Assembly (NCBI GenBank): GCA_018304325.1
Contig: JAGVWM010000001.1
Coordinates: 1 to 35,837, forward strand
Direction of reading: 5' to 3'
Origin: Candidatus Pacearchaeota archaeon
GTDB taxonomy: Archaea; Nanobdellota; Nanobdellia; Pacearchaeales; GW2011-AR1
Length of the DNA: 35,837 nt
In this document: piece by piece, positions 1 through 8,415 of the stretch
Layout of the letters: each line of letters starts with the position of its first letter
Position numbering within the stretch: position 1 is the stretch's first letter
Position numbers and translations under genes: made by a program
Notes under the pieces: generated by a model
The model's input: the letters and a program-made list of their open reading frames with translations, nothing else
Told to the model about the DNA's origin: nothing
Database searches by the model: none

Positions 1-126
1 CTCAATAATTATTTTATCTCCATTTCTTATTATTAGAAGTTTATCTCCTTCATTAAATCCATTTCTTAATTCAGAAGGTATAACTACCTGTCCTTTAGAA
101 CTAAGCTTTACTATTTCAAATTCCAT
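1..126 (-). CDS. AbrB/MazE/SpoVT-like DNA-binding protein, partial (C-terminus beyond window edge)
   Basis: Minus-strand translation MEFEIVKLSSKGQVVIPSELRNGFNEGDKLLIIRNGDKIIIE matches the swapped-hairpin AbrB pattern (SSKGQVVIPxELR..GxxxGDKL). Confidence 0.85.
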   Translation of the reverse strand, partial: MEFEIVKLSSKGQVVIPSELRNGFNEGDKLLIIRNGDKIIIE

Positions 127-211
127 AGTAAGACGTGCCTTACCAGATATATAAATCTTCTGCAAGTTAAAAAATAAAAGAATAAAGAAAAAAAGAGAAA
201 TAAACAATAAA

Positions 212-862
212 TTAAGCACACCTACAAACCAAACCTAAAGTTGAATTTGTTCTAGATGTAAAGTATTGGCTACATTGTTGTGGTGAGTAAATCCTTAAAT
301 TAGCATTCCTTTCAGCAACTTCATCATAAGCACTTAAAGTTCCAGCAGTTACACAAACCTTTCCATATCTACTACACTCTTGATTACAACTACTATTTGT
401 ATTAAGAGGAATACCTGCTACAACTAAAGAAGCTTTGTTCAATCTATCAATAGTTTTTTCTGCAACGACATTTTCACACAAACTTGCAGTCAATGTTACT
501 CTTAGCCTTCTCAAAGACTCATCGCTGCTTTTTATGTAAATACTCACACCAAGTATTTCTTTACTTGATCCCTCTCTTATTTCTATACTATCAGACCAGC
601 CACTAATATTTGTGACTTTTATTGTAGCAAAATTATCATTAGCAGCTACAAGACTGATATTGTATATACTATCTAAAAGAGTTACATCTAAAGAAGGTTT
701 ATCTAAAGAGTTTAAATTAACTTGCTTCCTTTCACATCCAGGAGTTGAAGAGGTGCTACCAAAGACGGCATTGCCAGTTATATTACTTCCAACAATTCCT
801 GCTAATAAGCCAATAATTAATGCTACACCAATAACAATCCATAAAGAATTATTTTTATTCAT
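212..862 (-). CDS. Membrane-anchored/secreted hypothetical protein with N-terminal TM helix and Cys-containing ectodomain
   Basis: ORF of 216 aa; N-terminal hydrophobic helix followed by NITGNAVF; strong SD (AAAGGAGGTG) upstream of the ATG on the minus strand. Confidence 0.7.
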   Translation of the reverse strand: MNKNNSLWIVIGVALIIGLLAGIVGSNITGNAVFGSTSSTPGCERKQVNLNSLDKPSLDVTLLDSIYNISLVAANDNFATIKVTNISGWSDSIEIREGSSKEILGVSIYIKSSDESLRRLRVTLTASLCENVVAEKTIDRLNKASLVVAGIPLNTNSSCNQECSRYGKVCVTAGTLSAYDEVAERNANLRIYSPQQCSQYFTSRTNSTLGLVCRCA

Positions 863-950
863 ATATATTTATCCACACCTCCTTTCAAATCTTTAAAAAT
901 TTATTTAAATTTAAAATGTTAAAGAAAAGATATATATATATTTCGATTTT

Positions 951-1244
951 ATGATTCACATGAAACTAGAGCTTTATTCTCGTCCAAATTGTAAAGAAGC
1001 TGAGAAAATAAAATATTTTCTTAATAAAAATAATCTGCCATTCAAAGAAATTATTACAGAAACTCCTATAAAAGATTCAAAAATACCAAAAAATCCGTTC
1101 TTTCAAGAAAAAGAATGTAGTCTTTTAAAAATAATAAGAAGCCATGGAATAAGCATTGTCTCGTATTATGATGAATTTCGTTTAAATCAAGAAATTATAG
1201 AGCATATTAAAAAATACAATGCTTATGTTGAAACCCCAAAATAA
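951..1244 (+). CDS. Glutaredoxin/thioredoxin-fold-like small protein
   Basis: N-terminus MKLELYSRPNCKEAEKIKYFLNKNNLPFKEI resembles glutaredoxin beta-alpha-beta start with one Cys. Confidence 0.45.
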   Translation: MIHMKLELYSRPNCKEAEKIKYFLNKNNLPFKEIITETPIKDSKIPKNPFFQEKECSLLKIIRSHGISIVSYYDEFRLNQEIIEHIKKYNAYVETPK

Positions 1245-1250
1245 TTTATT

Positions 1251-1325
1251 ATGAAAATGAAATTAAAAAAACCTCAAATAATTCAGCAAGGAGCAGAAGC
1301 AAAATTTATAAACATTAAAAACTAA
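1251..1325 (+). pseudogene. Truncated 5' stub of the bud32 gene (24 codons then stop)
   Basis: MKMKLKKPQIIQQGAEAKFINIKN*; 35/36 nt identity (1267-1302 vs 1780-1815) with the start of the intact Bud32 ORF. Confidence 0.7.
1267..1302 (+). repeat. Direct repeat copy 1 flanking the HicBA cassette
   Basis: aaaaacctcaaataattcagcaaggAgcagaagcaa; partner at 1780-1815 differs at one base. Confidence 0.9.
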
Positions 1326-1333
1326 GAAGAAAA

Positions 1334-1540
1334 ATGGAAATTAAAATTATATTAGAAGAACAAGAAGATGGAGGGTATACAGTATATGTTCCTTCGCTTC
1401 CTGGATGCATTTCTCAGGGAGAAACAATAGATGAAGCTGTAGCTAACATAAAAGAAGCAATAGAATTGTATTTAGAAGCAGATGAAAATGAAATAGTTAT
1501 CTATAAAGATAACATAAAGGAAAAAGTCATTCAAATATGA
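1334..1540 (+). CDS. hicB: HicB family antitoxin
   Basis: MEIKIILEEQEDGGYTVYVPSLPGCISQGETIDEAVANIKEAIELYLEA is a canonical HicB fold motif. Confidence 0.9.
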   Translation: MEIKIILEEQEDGGYTVYVPSLPGCISQGETIDEAVANIKEAIELYLEADENEIVIYKDNIKEKVIQI

Positions 1541-1755
1541 AATTACCTCAAATTTCTGGTAAAGAATTGATTAAAAAACTTAGGAAATTTGGTTTTGTTG
1601 TTACAAGACAAAAAGGTTCTCATATAAGATTAGAAAAAAATTTCGAACATAAAACAATAAAAATAACAGTTCCAAACCATCCAATCCTTAAATTAGGAAC
1701 TTTACACCAAATAATTAAATCAGCAGAGTTAACTCCCGAAGAGCTTTTTTCTTAA
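1537..1755 (+). CDS. hicA: HicA family mRNA interferase toxin
   Basis: KLPQISGKELIKKLRKFGFVVTRQKGSHIRL...VPNHPILKLGTLHQIIKSAELT; catalytic-type GSH motif; ATGA overlap with hicB. Confidence 0.9.
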   Translation: MKLPQISGKELIKKLRKFGFVVTRQKGSHIRLEKNFEHKTIKITVPNHPILKLGTLHQIIKSAELTPEELFS

Positions 1756-1769
1756 CTAATATTTCTAAA

Positions 1770-2402
1770 ATGGTTACTCAAAAACCTCAAATAATTCAGC
1801 AAGGTGCAGAAGCAATTATAATTAAAGAAGGAAATTATGTAATAAAAGATAGAATAAAAAAATCTTACAGGATTCAAGAAATAGATGAAAAGCTTAGAAA
1901 AACAAGAACTAAAAGAGAAATAAATTTATTAGAAAAAGCATCTAAAATAATAAACTCTCCAAAACCATTACCTGATAAAAATAAATTTGAGATAAAAATG
2001 CCTTATATTAAAGGAAAAAAACTTTCAGAACATTTAGATAAACTACCAAAAGAATTAGCAAAAGAAACATGTAAAAAAATTGGACAAAGCATAGCAAAAC
2101 TTCATGATAACAATATAATTCATGGAGATTTAACAACTTCAAATATTATTTTAACTGTAGAAAATAAAAAATCAGAAGTCTGGTTTATTGACTTTGGCTT
2201 GGGATTTAATTCTATGAGAGAAGAGGACAAAGCAGTTGATTTACATTTAATAAAACAAGCTTTGGAAGCAAAACATTTTTCTAATTGGGAAAATTACTGG
2301 AAGTTTATAGAGTCAGGATATAAATTTTATAAAAATTCGGACAAAGTTCTGGATAAACTTAAAAAAGTAGAATCCAGGGGGAGATATAAAGAAAAATACT
2401 AA
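1770..2402 (+). CDS. bud32: Bud32/Kae1-associated protein kinase (KEOPS complex)
   Basis: QQGAEAIIIKEGNYVIKDRIKKSYRIQEIDEKLRKTRTKREINLLEKA..., HGDLTTSNII, VWFIDFGLG motifs typical of Bud32. Confidence 0.93.
   Translation: MVTQKPQIIQQGAEAIIIKEGNYVIKDRIKKSYRIQEIDEKLRKTRTKREINLLEKASKIINSPKPLPDKNKFEIKMPYIKGKKLSEHLDKLPKELAKETCKKIGQSIAKLHDNNIIHGDLTTSNIILTVENKKSEVWFIDFGLGFNSMREEDKAVDLHLIKQALEAKHFSNWENYWKFIESGYKFYKNSDKVLDKLKKVESRGRYKEKY
1780..1815 (+). repeat. Direct repeat copy 2 flanking the HicBA cassette (inside intact bud32)
   Basis: 35/36 nt match to 1267-1302. Confidence 0.9.
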
Positions 2403-2607
2403 TTTAACTCTATATCTTCTTCAGTGTCTAAATTAGAACAATTAATAATATAAAAATAAATTTATAATAATATAATTAATCATTCTTAAATTAGGAAAAG
2501 TTATTGAAATATTACTTATTATTAATTACTATATTACCAATTAACATAATTCTCACACAATGAAAAAGAAAAAGGGAAAATCAAGAAAATAAGTAAAGCT
2601 CCAAATT

Positions 2608-2639
2608 ACAGCAAGCTGTGGGATTTCTTTTTAATTAAA
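2608..2639. repeat. Hairpin repeat family 1, copy A
   Basis: acagcaagctgtgggatttctttttaattaaa, identical over 32 nt to 4784-4815; core is an inverted repeat ACAGC-AA-GCTGT. Confidence 0.85.
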
Positions 2640-2680
2640 TAATAAATGGTATTTAAAAGTTATTGAATAAATGAGTTTTA

Positions 2681-2753
2681 TAGCCCTGCCAGGATTCGAA
2701 CCTGGGTCACAAGCTCCAAAGGCTCGTAGACTTGACCGCTATCCTACAGGGCT
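2681..2753 (-). tRNA. tRNA-Gln (anticodon UUG)
   Basis: Minus strand AGCCCTG-TA-GGAT-AGCGGTCAA-GTCT-A-CGAGC-CTTTGGA-GCTTG-TGAC-CCAGG-TTCGAAT-CCTGG-CAGGGCT-A folds into a 73-nt cloverleaf; CCA not encoded. Confidence 0.95.
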
Positions 2754-2875
2754 ATATTAAAACCTAAATTTAGAGCATTAAAAAATCTTACTATTATGCA
2801 AATTACTCAAAAATTCCAAGAAATAAACCAAAACCAAATCTTTAAAAACCAAGAAAAAGAAAGAAGAATGTAAAA

Positions 2876-3241
2876 ATGGTAAAAAAAGCTTCAACTAAAG
2901 TAAACAAAGAAAAAACAACTGAAAGAGCTAAATTAGAAGACATTGAAAAAATAATTGTAGATCTTGGTAAAAAGGGGTTGACTCCGTCTAAAATAGGAAT
3001 TGAATTGAAAAAAAATTACGGAGTAGATAAAATTAAAACTCTTGGGGCAAGTATAACTAAAATCCTTGAAAAAAATAAAGTTAATCATGATAATGATTTA
3101 AAAACAGTAGGTAAAAAAATATCAAAATTAGAAGGGCATATAAGCAAAAACAAACAAGACAAAAGAGCTAAAAGAGAGCTTGTCAAATTTGTTGGATTAA
3201 GAAGAAAGCTTGAAATCTACGAATCAAAAAAGAATAAATAA
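2876..3241 (+). CDS. rps15: 30S ribosomal protein uS15
   Basis: Archaeal S15 pattern (GLTPSKIGIELKKNYGV..., RAKRELVKFVGLRRKLEIYE). Confidence 0.92.
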   Translation: MVKKASTKVNKEKTTERAKLEDIEKIIVDLGKKGLTPSKIGIELKKNYGVDKIKTLGASITKILEKNKVNHDNDLKTVGKKISKLEGHISKNKQDKRAKRELVKFVGLRRKLEIYESKKNK

Positions 3242-3255
3242 ACTAAACAAAGAGG

Positions 3256-4572
3256 ATGATAAAAGCAATAAAAGAATTTGCTTATCAATTCCTTAAGGAA
3301 ACTAAAAACACACCAATAAAGGTCATAAGTCACCATGACACTGATGGGATAACCTCAGCATCAATAATTACAAAAACTTTGCAAAGACTTGACCTTGAAT
3401 TTTCCTTGACAATTGTTAAGCAATTAGAAGAATCAGTAATAAAGGAGCTTCCTGAAGGGCATGTAATACTTTTTGTAGACCTTGCATCAAATAGCTTTAA
3501 TTACATAAAAGAAATAAAAAATAAAGTCTTTATTTTAGACCATCATGAGATAAATTCTGAAATACCTGAAAATGTTTCTATAATAAACCCGCATCTATTT
3601 AATGAAGAAGAAATAAGTGGGGCTGGACTTGCATACTTATTTGCAAAGGAAATGAGTGAAGAAAATACAGATTTGGCATATTTAGCTATTATAGGGATGG
3701 TCGGAGATCAGATGGATAAAAATATTGGTAAAATATATAATCAAATTTTAAAAGATGCAAGTATAGAAGTAAAAAAGGGGGTTACACTATATCCTGCCAC
3801 AAGACCATTAAATAAAATACTAGAATATAGTTCAGACATATTTATCCCAGAAGTAACAGGTTCTTCAGAAGGTTCTGCAAACTTTCTAAGAGACATTGGT
3901 ATAGGGACAATAAATGGCCAATATAAAAGTATAATTGATTTAAATGAAGAAGAGACGTCTAAACTAATAACAGCCATAACAGTTCACAAGACAGATAATG
4001 GATCTACCGAAGATCTAATAGGAAATATATTTTTAATAAATTTTTTTAATCGTTTAGAAGATGCAAGGCAAATAAGTGCAATGGTTAATGCTTGCAGTAG
4101 GTTAGGAGAAAGTGCAGTAGCTATTTCATTTTGTTTACAAAAAAGAAGCTCCAAAGAAAAAGCCGATAGTATTTATACAAAACACAAACAAAACATAGTA
4201 AAAGCTCTAAATTCATTGCCAATATTAAAAAAAATAGAAAATGATAATTATGTAATAATAAACGCAGAAGATAAAATAAAAGATACTTTGATAGGGACAA
4301 TAGCAAGTATTATCTCAAATTCAAAAGAATACACTCAAGGAAAAGCTATAATTGCTATGGCTTATAATGAAGATAAAATAAAAGTATCTGCAAGAATGGT
4401 TGGCAAATCAGGAAGAAATGTTCGTGAGTTGTTAAATTCAGTAATAGACATAGTAGGTGGAGAAGTAGGCGGACACCATGCTGCTGCAGGAGCTTTACTT
4501 CAAAAAGACAAAGAAAATGAATTCATTGAAGAACTAAAAAAGAAACTGGAAATTAAGCTTGTTAAAGTTTAA
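3256..4572 (+). CDS. RecJ-like DHH family phosphoesterase/exonuclease
   Basis: SHHDTDGITSASI, ILDHHEI motifs, C-terminal GGEVGGHHAAAGA DHHA1 motif; directly follows rps15, a common archaeal arrangement. Confidence 0.92.
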   Translation: MIKAIKEFAYQFLKETKNTPIKVISHHDTDGITSASIITKTLQRLDLEFSLTIVKQLEESVIKELPEGHVILFVDLASNSFNYIKEIKNKVFILDHHEINSEIPENVSIINPHLFNEEEISGAGLAYLFAKEMSEENTDLAYLAIIGMVGDQMDKNIGKIYNQILKDASIEVKKGVTLYPATRPLNKILEYSSDIFIPEVTGSSEGSANFLRDIGIGTINGQYKSIIDLNEEETSKLITAITVHKTDNGSTEDLIGNIFLINFFNRLEDARQISAMVNACSRLGESAVAISFCLQKRSSKEKADSIYTKHKQNIVKALNSLPILKKIENDNYVIINAEDKIKDTLIGTIASIISNSKEYTQGKAIIAMAYNEDKIKVSARMVGKSGRNVRELLNSVIDIVGGEVGGHHAAAGALLQKDKENEFIEELKKKLEIKLVKV

Positions 4573-4578
4573 TCAAGT

Positions 4579-4611
4579 GAAGCTCCCAATCACAGCAAGC
4601 TGTGAGGCTTC
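4579..4611. repeat. Hairpin repeat family 1, copy B
   Basis: gaagctcccaatcacagcaagctgtgaggcttc; inner CACAGC-AA-GCTGTG and outer GAAGC...GCTTC pairings. Confidence 0.8.
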
Positions 4612-4622
4612 CAAACGACGAA

Positions 4623-4778
4623 CTAAAAATCACTTAATTTTAACTGCTCTGTGTTTCTTCCTTGTTTTCTAATATAATTTCTGATTATATCTGAATTTAT
4701 TGCATATACTTTATGACAAGAATGTTGTAAATGTTCATACATATCAAAAAGAGATGGTATCAGTTTATAGTTTTTACC
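4623..4778 (-). pseudogene. Degenerate ORF fragment between repeat copies B and C; possibly an IS200/IS605-like transposase C-terminal remnant
   Basis: Minus-strand open frame GKNYKLIPSLFDMYEHLQHSCHKVYAINSDIIRNYIRKQGRNTEQLKLSDF* with no start codon at its 5' end; IIRNYIRKQ resembles the tail helix of Y1 transposases, weakly. Confidence 0.3.
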
Positions 4779-4783
4779 CAGCC

Positions 4784-4815
4784 ACAGCAAGCTGTGGGAT
4801 TTCTTTTTAATTAAA
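4784..4815. repeat. Hairpin repeat family 1, copy C
   Basis: 32-nt exact match to 2608-2639. Confidence 0.85.
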
Positions 4816-4848
4816 AAGACTTTTAAAGACCCATTTTATCCTATAATA

Positions 4849-5556
4849 ATGGTAAATGAAATAAATTATCAAGAAGGAGACATAATACTTTGTAGAGTAA
4901 TTGACATAGTTAAAACAAATGTTTTTGTAGAAACTCTAGATGGTTTAAAGGGAAGTATAGTAATGAGTGAGATAGCTCCTGGTAGAATAAGAAATATAAG
5001 AGATTATGTTGTTCCAAATAAAATTATTGCATGTAAAGTAATGAGTATAAGAGATAACCATCTTTTTTTGAGTTTAAGAAGAGTAAAATTAAGTGAGCAA
5101 AAAGAAGTTTTAGAGTATTATAAAAAAGAAAAAAGTTATGAAGGAATAATCAAAACAATTTCAAAAAACTCTGAAGGAATAATCAAAAAAATAAATAAAA
5201 AATACTCATTAAGGGAATTTTTAGACGACTCAAAAGAAAATCCAAAAATACTGTTAGAATTTTTTACAGAAGAAGAAGCTGAAAAATTAGGGAAAATAAT
5301 CTCATCTAAAAAAGGTAAAGATAAAGAAATAAAAAAAGAGTTCTCAATGACATGTGTTTCTCCTAATGGGCTAGAAATAATAAAAAATATACTTGGAAAA
5401 TATGAAGGGATAAAATATCTTGGAAATTCAAATTATGTTATAACAAAAAAATCTCCAGATTTGAAAAAGGCTGATCAAGAAATAAGAGAAATTACTAAAA
5501 TAATAGAAGAAAGTGCTGAGAAATCAAAATGTACTTTTGTTCTGAAAAATAAGTAA
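4849..5556 (+). CDS. Translation initiation factor aIF2 subunit alpha
   Basis: S1 domain start EGDIILCRVIDIVKTNVFVETLDGLKGSIVMSEIAPGRIRNIRDYV... typical of aIF2-alpha. Confidence 0.92.
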   Translation: MVNEINYQEGDIILCRVIDIVKTNVFVETLDGLKGSIVMSEIAPGRIRNIRDYVVPNKIIACKVMSIRDNHLFLSLRRVKLSEQKEVLEYYKKEKSYEGIIKTISKNSEGIIKKINKKYSLREFLDDSKENPKILLEFFTEEEAEKLGKIISSKKGKDKEIKKEFSMTCVSPNGLEIIKNILGKYEGIKYLGNSNYVITKKSPDLKKADQEIREITKIIEESAEKSKCTFVLKNK

Positions 5557-5562
5557 GATAAA

Positions 5563-5688
5563 ATGTTATTAAAAAAATGCAAAAAAAAATCATGCAATAA
5601 TTACACCTTCAAAGACAAATGCCCAAAATGCAATTCAGACACAAAAGATGCTCATTATAAATTTAGAGAAAGATTTGTGAGAAAATAA
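5563..5688 (+). CDS. nop10: H/ACA RNP protein Nop10
   Basis: MLLKKCKKKSCNNYTFKDKCPKCNSDTKDAHYKFRERFVRK*; two CxxxC/CxxC zinc ligand pairs; follows aIF2-alpha as in many archaea. Absent from the ORF track. Confidence 0.9.
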   Translation: MLLKKCKKKSCNNYTFKDKCPKCNSDTKDAHYKFRERFVRK

Positions 5689-5725
5689 AAGGAGGTGTCA
5701 TAAGAAGAACCTTGGTTCTTTTTAT
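5688..5725. repeat. Hairpin repeat family 2, solo copy; likely terminator of the aIF2alpha-nop10 transcript
   Basis: aaaggaggtgtcataagaagaaccttggttctttttat; 37/38 identical to 24455-24492; AAGAACC-TT-GGTTCTT stem then T-tract on + strand. Confidence 0.8.
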
Positions 5726-6948
5726 CAAAATAACTTCTTCTGTTCTTCTAATAAAGCAACTCCATACTCTCCATCATATCCTGGTTTAATTTTTATTTTA
5801 TCTTCTCTGTTTCTCATAATTAAATCGATAAGTTTTGGTTTAATTTCTTTTTCAACTAATTCTTCCTTGCTAACTTTTAACAAAATATTAAACTCATTTT
5901 CAAACTTTTCAATTAAACTATTATAAATCTCCCAGTTACCCTTACTATTTATTCCTGTATTATTATAAAGAACAATAAGCTCATGTAAAGGTAATAATTT
6001 ATGAAATTCTGCAGCATTTTTAGGTTTGAAGCCTTTAGGTTTTTTAGCTAATTCTTCAACCCTATATTCAACACCAATAATTAAATTACCTCCACATTTT
6101 GGGCATTTTCCATTTAATTTTTTTGTTTCTTCAGAACCGCATGAAAAATTACAATTCCTATGCCCATCCCAATGATATCTTCCATATTCTGGTGGAGTTT
6201 CAATAGTTCCTTTCAAACCTTCACCAGTACGAATTGCTTTTATAATATTATCATAACTTAATTCAGGAATATCAAATATAGTTGCCTCTCTTCCTATACG
6301 CCATGGCCAAAAACTATGTGCATCTGAAAAACTAACAACTCTTGCTTTTCCACTAGCTATTTCTTCAAACCTCCACAACATTGAAGGATCTGCGCTCATC
6401 CCTGATTCAATTGCATAAATATGTTTCATTTGATCTCCAAAACACTCTTTTAAAGAATCAAATCCACTTTTAGATCCAAATAAACCAAACCATGGAGTAC
6501 ATACATGAGCTGGAATAATTTCAATTTTATCATCTATATCTTTAAGATCTCTAACTAAATCTTTGCATTGTATTCCAAAAATAGGTCTCCCATCATAATC
6601 CAATCTTCCTTTACTTCCTAAATAAGAAATTATTTTATCTGCAATAATTCCATTAGGAGCAAATATAAGTAAATGAACAGCTCTTCTTTTTCCATCCTCA
6701 GAATACATTAAAGAAACTTCTGTCTGCCATAAAAATGGAAATCCTGTTTTAGTCCGTAATATCCCTTTATCATCTTCTTTTAATTTCCTAGAAATTTCTT
6801 TTCTATGTTCAGGATGTTGAAAGTCTCCAACTCCAAATAAATTCACTCCTTTTATTCTTCCAAATTTTTCCAAATTTTCAAAACTCAGATCTTTAGAAGT
6901 AGCTCTAGCATGCTTAGAATGTATTTGTAAGTCTGCAATTATCTCCAT
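5725..6948 (-). CDS. EndoQ-like PHP-domain nuclease
   Basis: MEIIADLQIHSKHARATSKDLSFENLEKFGRIKGVNLFGVGDFQHP, zinc-binding CNFSCGSEE...CPKCGG, long PHP protein as in archaeal EndoQ; SD AAGAGGTGA upstream. Confidence 0.85.
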   Translation of the reverse strand: MEIIADLQIHSKHARATSKDLSFENLEKFGRIKGVNLFGVGDFQHPEHRKEISRKLKEDDKGILRTKTGFPFLWQTEVSLMYSEDGKRRAVHLLIFAPNGIIADKIISYLGSKGRLDYDGRPIFGIQCKDLVRDLKDIDDKIEIIPAHVCTPWFGLFGSKSGFDSLKECFGDQMKHIYAIESGMSADPSMLWRFEEIASGKARVVSFSDAHSFWPWRIGREATIFDIPELSYDNIIKAIRTGEGLKGTIETPPEYGRYHWDGHRNCNFSCGSEETKKLNGKCPKCGGNLIIGVEYRVEELAKKPKGFKPKNAAEFHKLLPLHELIVLYNNTGINSKGNWEIYNSLIEKFENEFNILLKVSKEELVEKEIKPKLIDLIMRNREDKIKIKPGYDGEYGVALLEEQKKLF

Positions 6949-6999
6949 AATTCACCTCTTAACGAAAATTCTAAAAAACAATAATATAAAAAGATTTAG

Positions 7000-8001
7000 C
7001 TAATCCTCACTTTTCAAAATAACATCTTTCAAACCATCTTGAGTTACCTGGAAAACAGTTTCATTATCAGGTAAATTAGGACTGTCTATCAACTTAGCAA
7101 CTCTTGTATCTTTTTTACTTCTCCTTAAATACATTCTATATGTAGAAGCATGTCCAACAATATTTCCACCAATAGCAGTTGTTGGATCTCCAAACATCAT
7201 TGCAGGATTTGACATTACTTGATTTGTAACAAAAACAGCTAAATTTCTCTGCTCTGCTAATTTCATTAAATCATGTAAATACTTATTCAATCTTTGCTGT
7301 CTATCTGCTAACATTCCTCTTCCTGCAAATTCAGCTCTGAAATGGGCTGTTAAAGAATCAATTATAACTAATTTTATTGGTTCTCCATTTTTAATCATCT
7401 CACTTATCTTTTCCACAAGTAAAATCTGATGGTCACTGTTAAAAGCTCTTGCAACAAAAATATTTTTTAATACTTTTTCAGGGTTAGCCCCTATACCTGC
7501 AGCAAACTGTTTAATTCTTTCAGGCCTAAAAGTTCCTTCTGTATCAATATAAACAGCTTTTCCATTAGGTCCTCCTTTTTCTTTAGGTAACTGCACATGT
7601 ACAGCCAAAGATAAAGCTAATTGTGTTTTTCCAGACCCAAAAGCTCCAAAAACTTCAGTAATAGATTTACTTTCAACTCCTTTTCCCCCTAAGAGATTAT
7701 CTATGTTTTTACTACCAGTAGGAATATAAATAATATCTTCTCTTTTCTTTTCATATTCAGACCCATCCATAAAACCAAGATCTAACATCTTTCTAGCTGC
7801 CTGAATAGCTTTTCGGCAAACAGCTTCTCCAATACCTGTTACTTCGGACAAAACAGGAGGTGACATTGTAGCTACTCCCATAATATCAAAAACACCTGCA
7901 GCTTCAAGCTTCGCAACTGCTGCTGGCCCAATTCCAGGAAGATCAGCTAGTTTAGTCTCTTCCACAGCTTCCTTAACTTTTTTTACCTCTTCTTTATCCA
8001 T
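7000..8001 (-). CDS. radA: DNA repair and recombination protein RadA
   Basis: HhH domain LADLPGIGPAAVAKLEAAG, Walker A EVFGAFGSGKTQL, KLVIIDSLTAHFRAEFAGRG. Start moved to the internal Met (MDKEEVKK) because the longer ORF (8037) overlaps the upstream gene. Confidence 0.96.
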   Translation of the reverse strand: MDKEEVKKVKEAVEETKLADLPGIGPAAVAKLEAAGVFDIMGVATMSPPVLSEVTGIGEAVCRKAIQAARKMLDLGFMDGSEYEKKREDIIYIPTGSKNIDNLLGGKGVESKSITEVFGAFGSGKTQLALSLAVHVQLPKEKGGPNGKAVYIDTEGTFRPERIKQFAAGIGANPEKVLKNIFVARAFNSDHQILLVEKISEMIKNGEPIKLVIIDSLTAHFRAEFAGRGMLADRQQRLNKYLHDLMKLAEQRNLAVFVTNQVMSNPAMMFGDPTTAIGGNIVGHASTYRMYLRRSKKDTRVAKLIDSPNLPDNETVFQVTQDGLKDVILKSED

Positions 8002-8003
8002 AT

Positions 8004-8375
8004 TTAATTTTTTACTCCTTTCATAAAACTTCGCCAAGCAAATAACATATTGAAAAAAATTTTAGGTTCCCGATAAATAAAAAATGTATGCCCGATATGT
8101 TCTTCTATAACAATATGTCCGTTATTTGAACATCTTACCCCAAATTCATCTAAATGCATCCTGTCATCCTGATAACCTACAATCCTTACTTTATTTCCAT
8201 CAAACCTCTCTGATAATCTACCACAATATCTCTCAAAAAGCATGTCTTCTCCAACTTCTTCATACCCTTCAAAATTAATTAACTGCCCTTCTTTAAGGCA
8301 AAAAAGATCCTCATACATTTTTATATCTAAAACACTCTCACAACATAAGCCATCCATATTAACTAAAAAAATCAT
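8004..8375 (-). CDS. Hypothetical protein, 123 aa
   Basis: ORF immediately upstream of radA on the same strand; no family recognised. Confidence 0.6.
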   Translation of the reverse strand: MIFLVNMDGLCCESVLDIKMYEDLFCLKEGQLINFEGYEEVGEDMLFERYCGRLSERFDGNKVRIVGYQDDRMHLDEFGVRCSNNGHIVIEEHIGHTFFIYREPKIFFNMLFAWRSFMKGVKN

Positions 8376-8415
8376 GTATATATAAAGATTGTTTCAATCC
8401 TAAATCTATTTAATA

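Noticed and set aside
612-896. 94-aa + strand ORF
   Set aside because: Antisense to 212-862, which has a strong SD and signal anchor.
2562-2594. Micro-ORF MKKKKGKSRK
   Set aside because: Ten codons in A-rich intergenic DNA, no supporting evidence.
3741-4306. Minus-strand ORFs 3741-3977 and 4121-4306
   Set aside because: Antisense to the RecJ-like gene.
8002-8037. N-terminal 12-aa extension of RadA in the ORF track
   Set aside because: Overlaps the upstream ORF; the internal Met at 8001 gives a normal RadA N-terminus.
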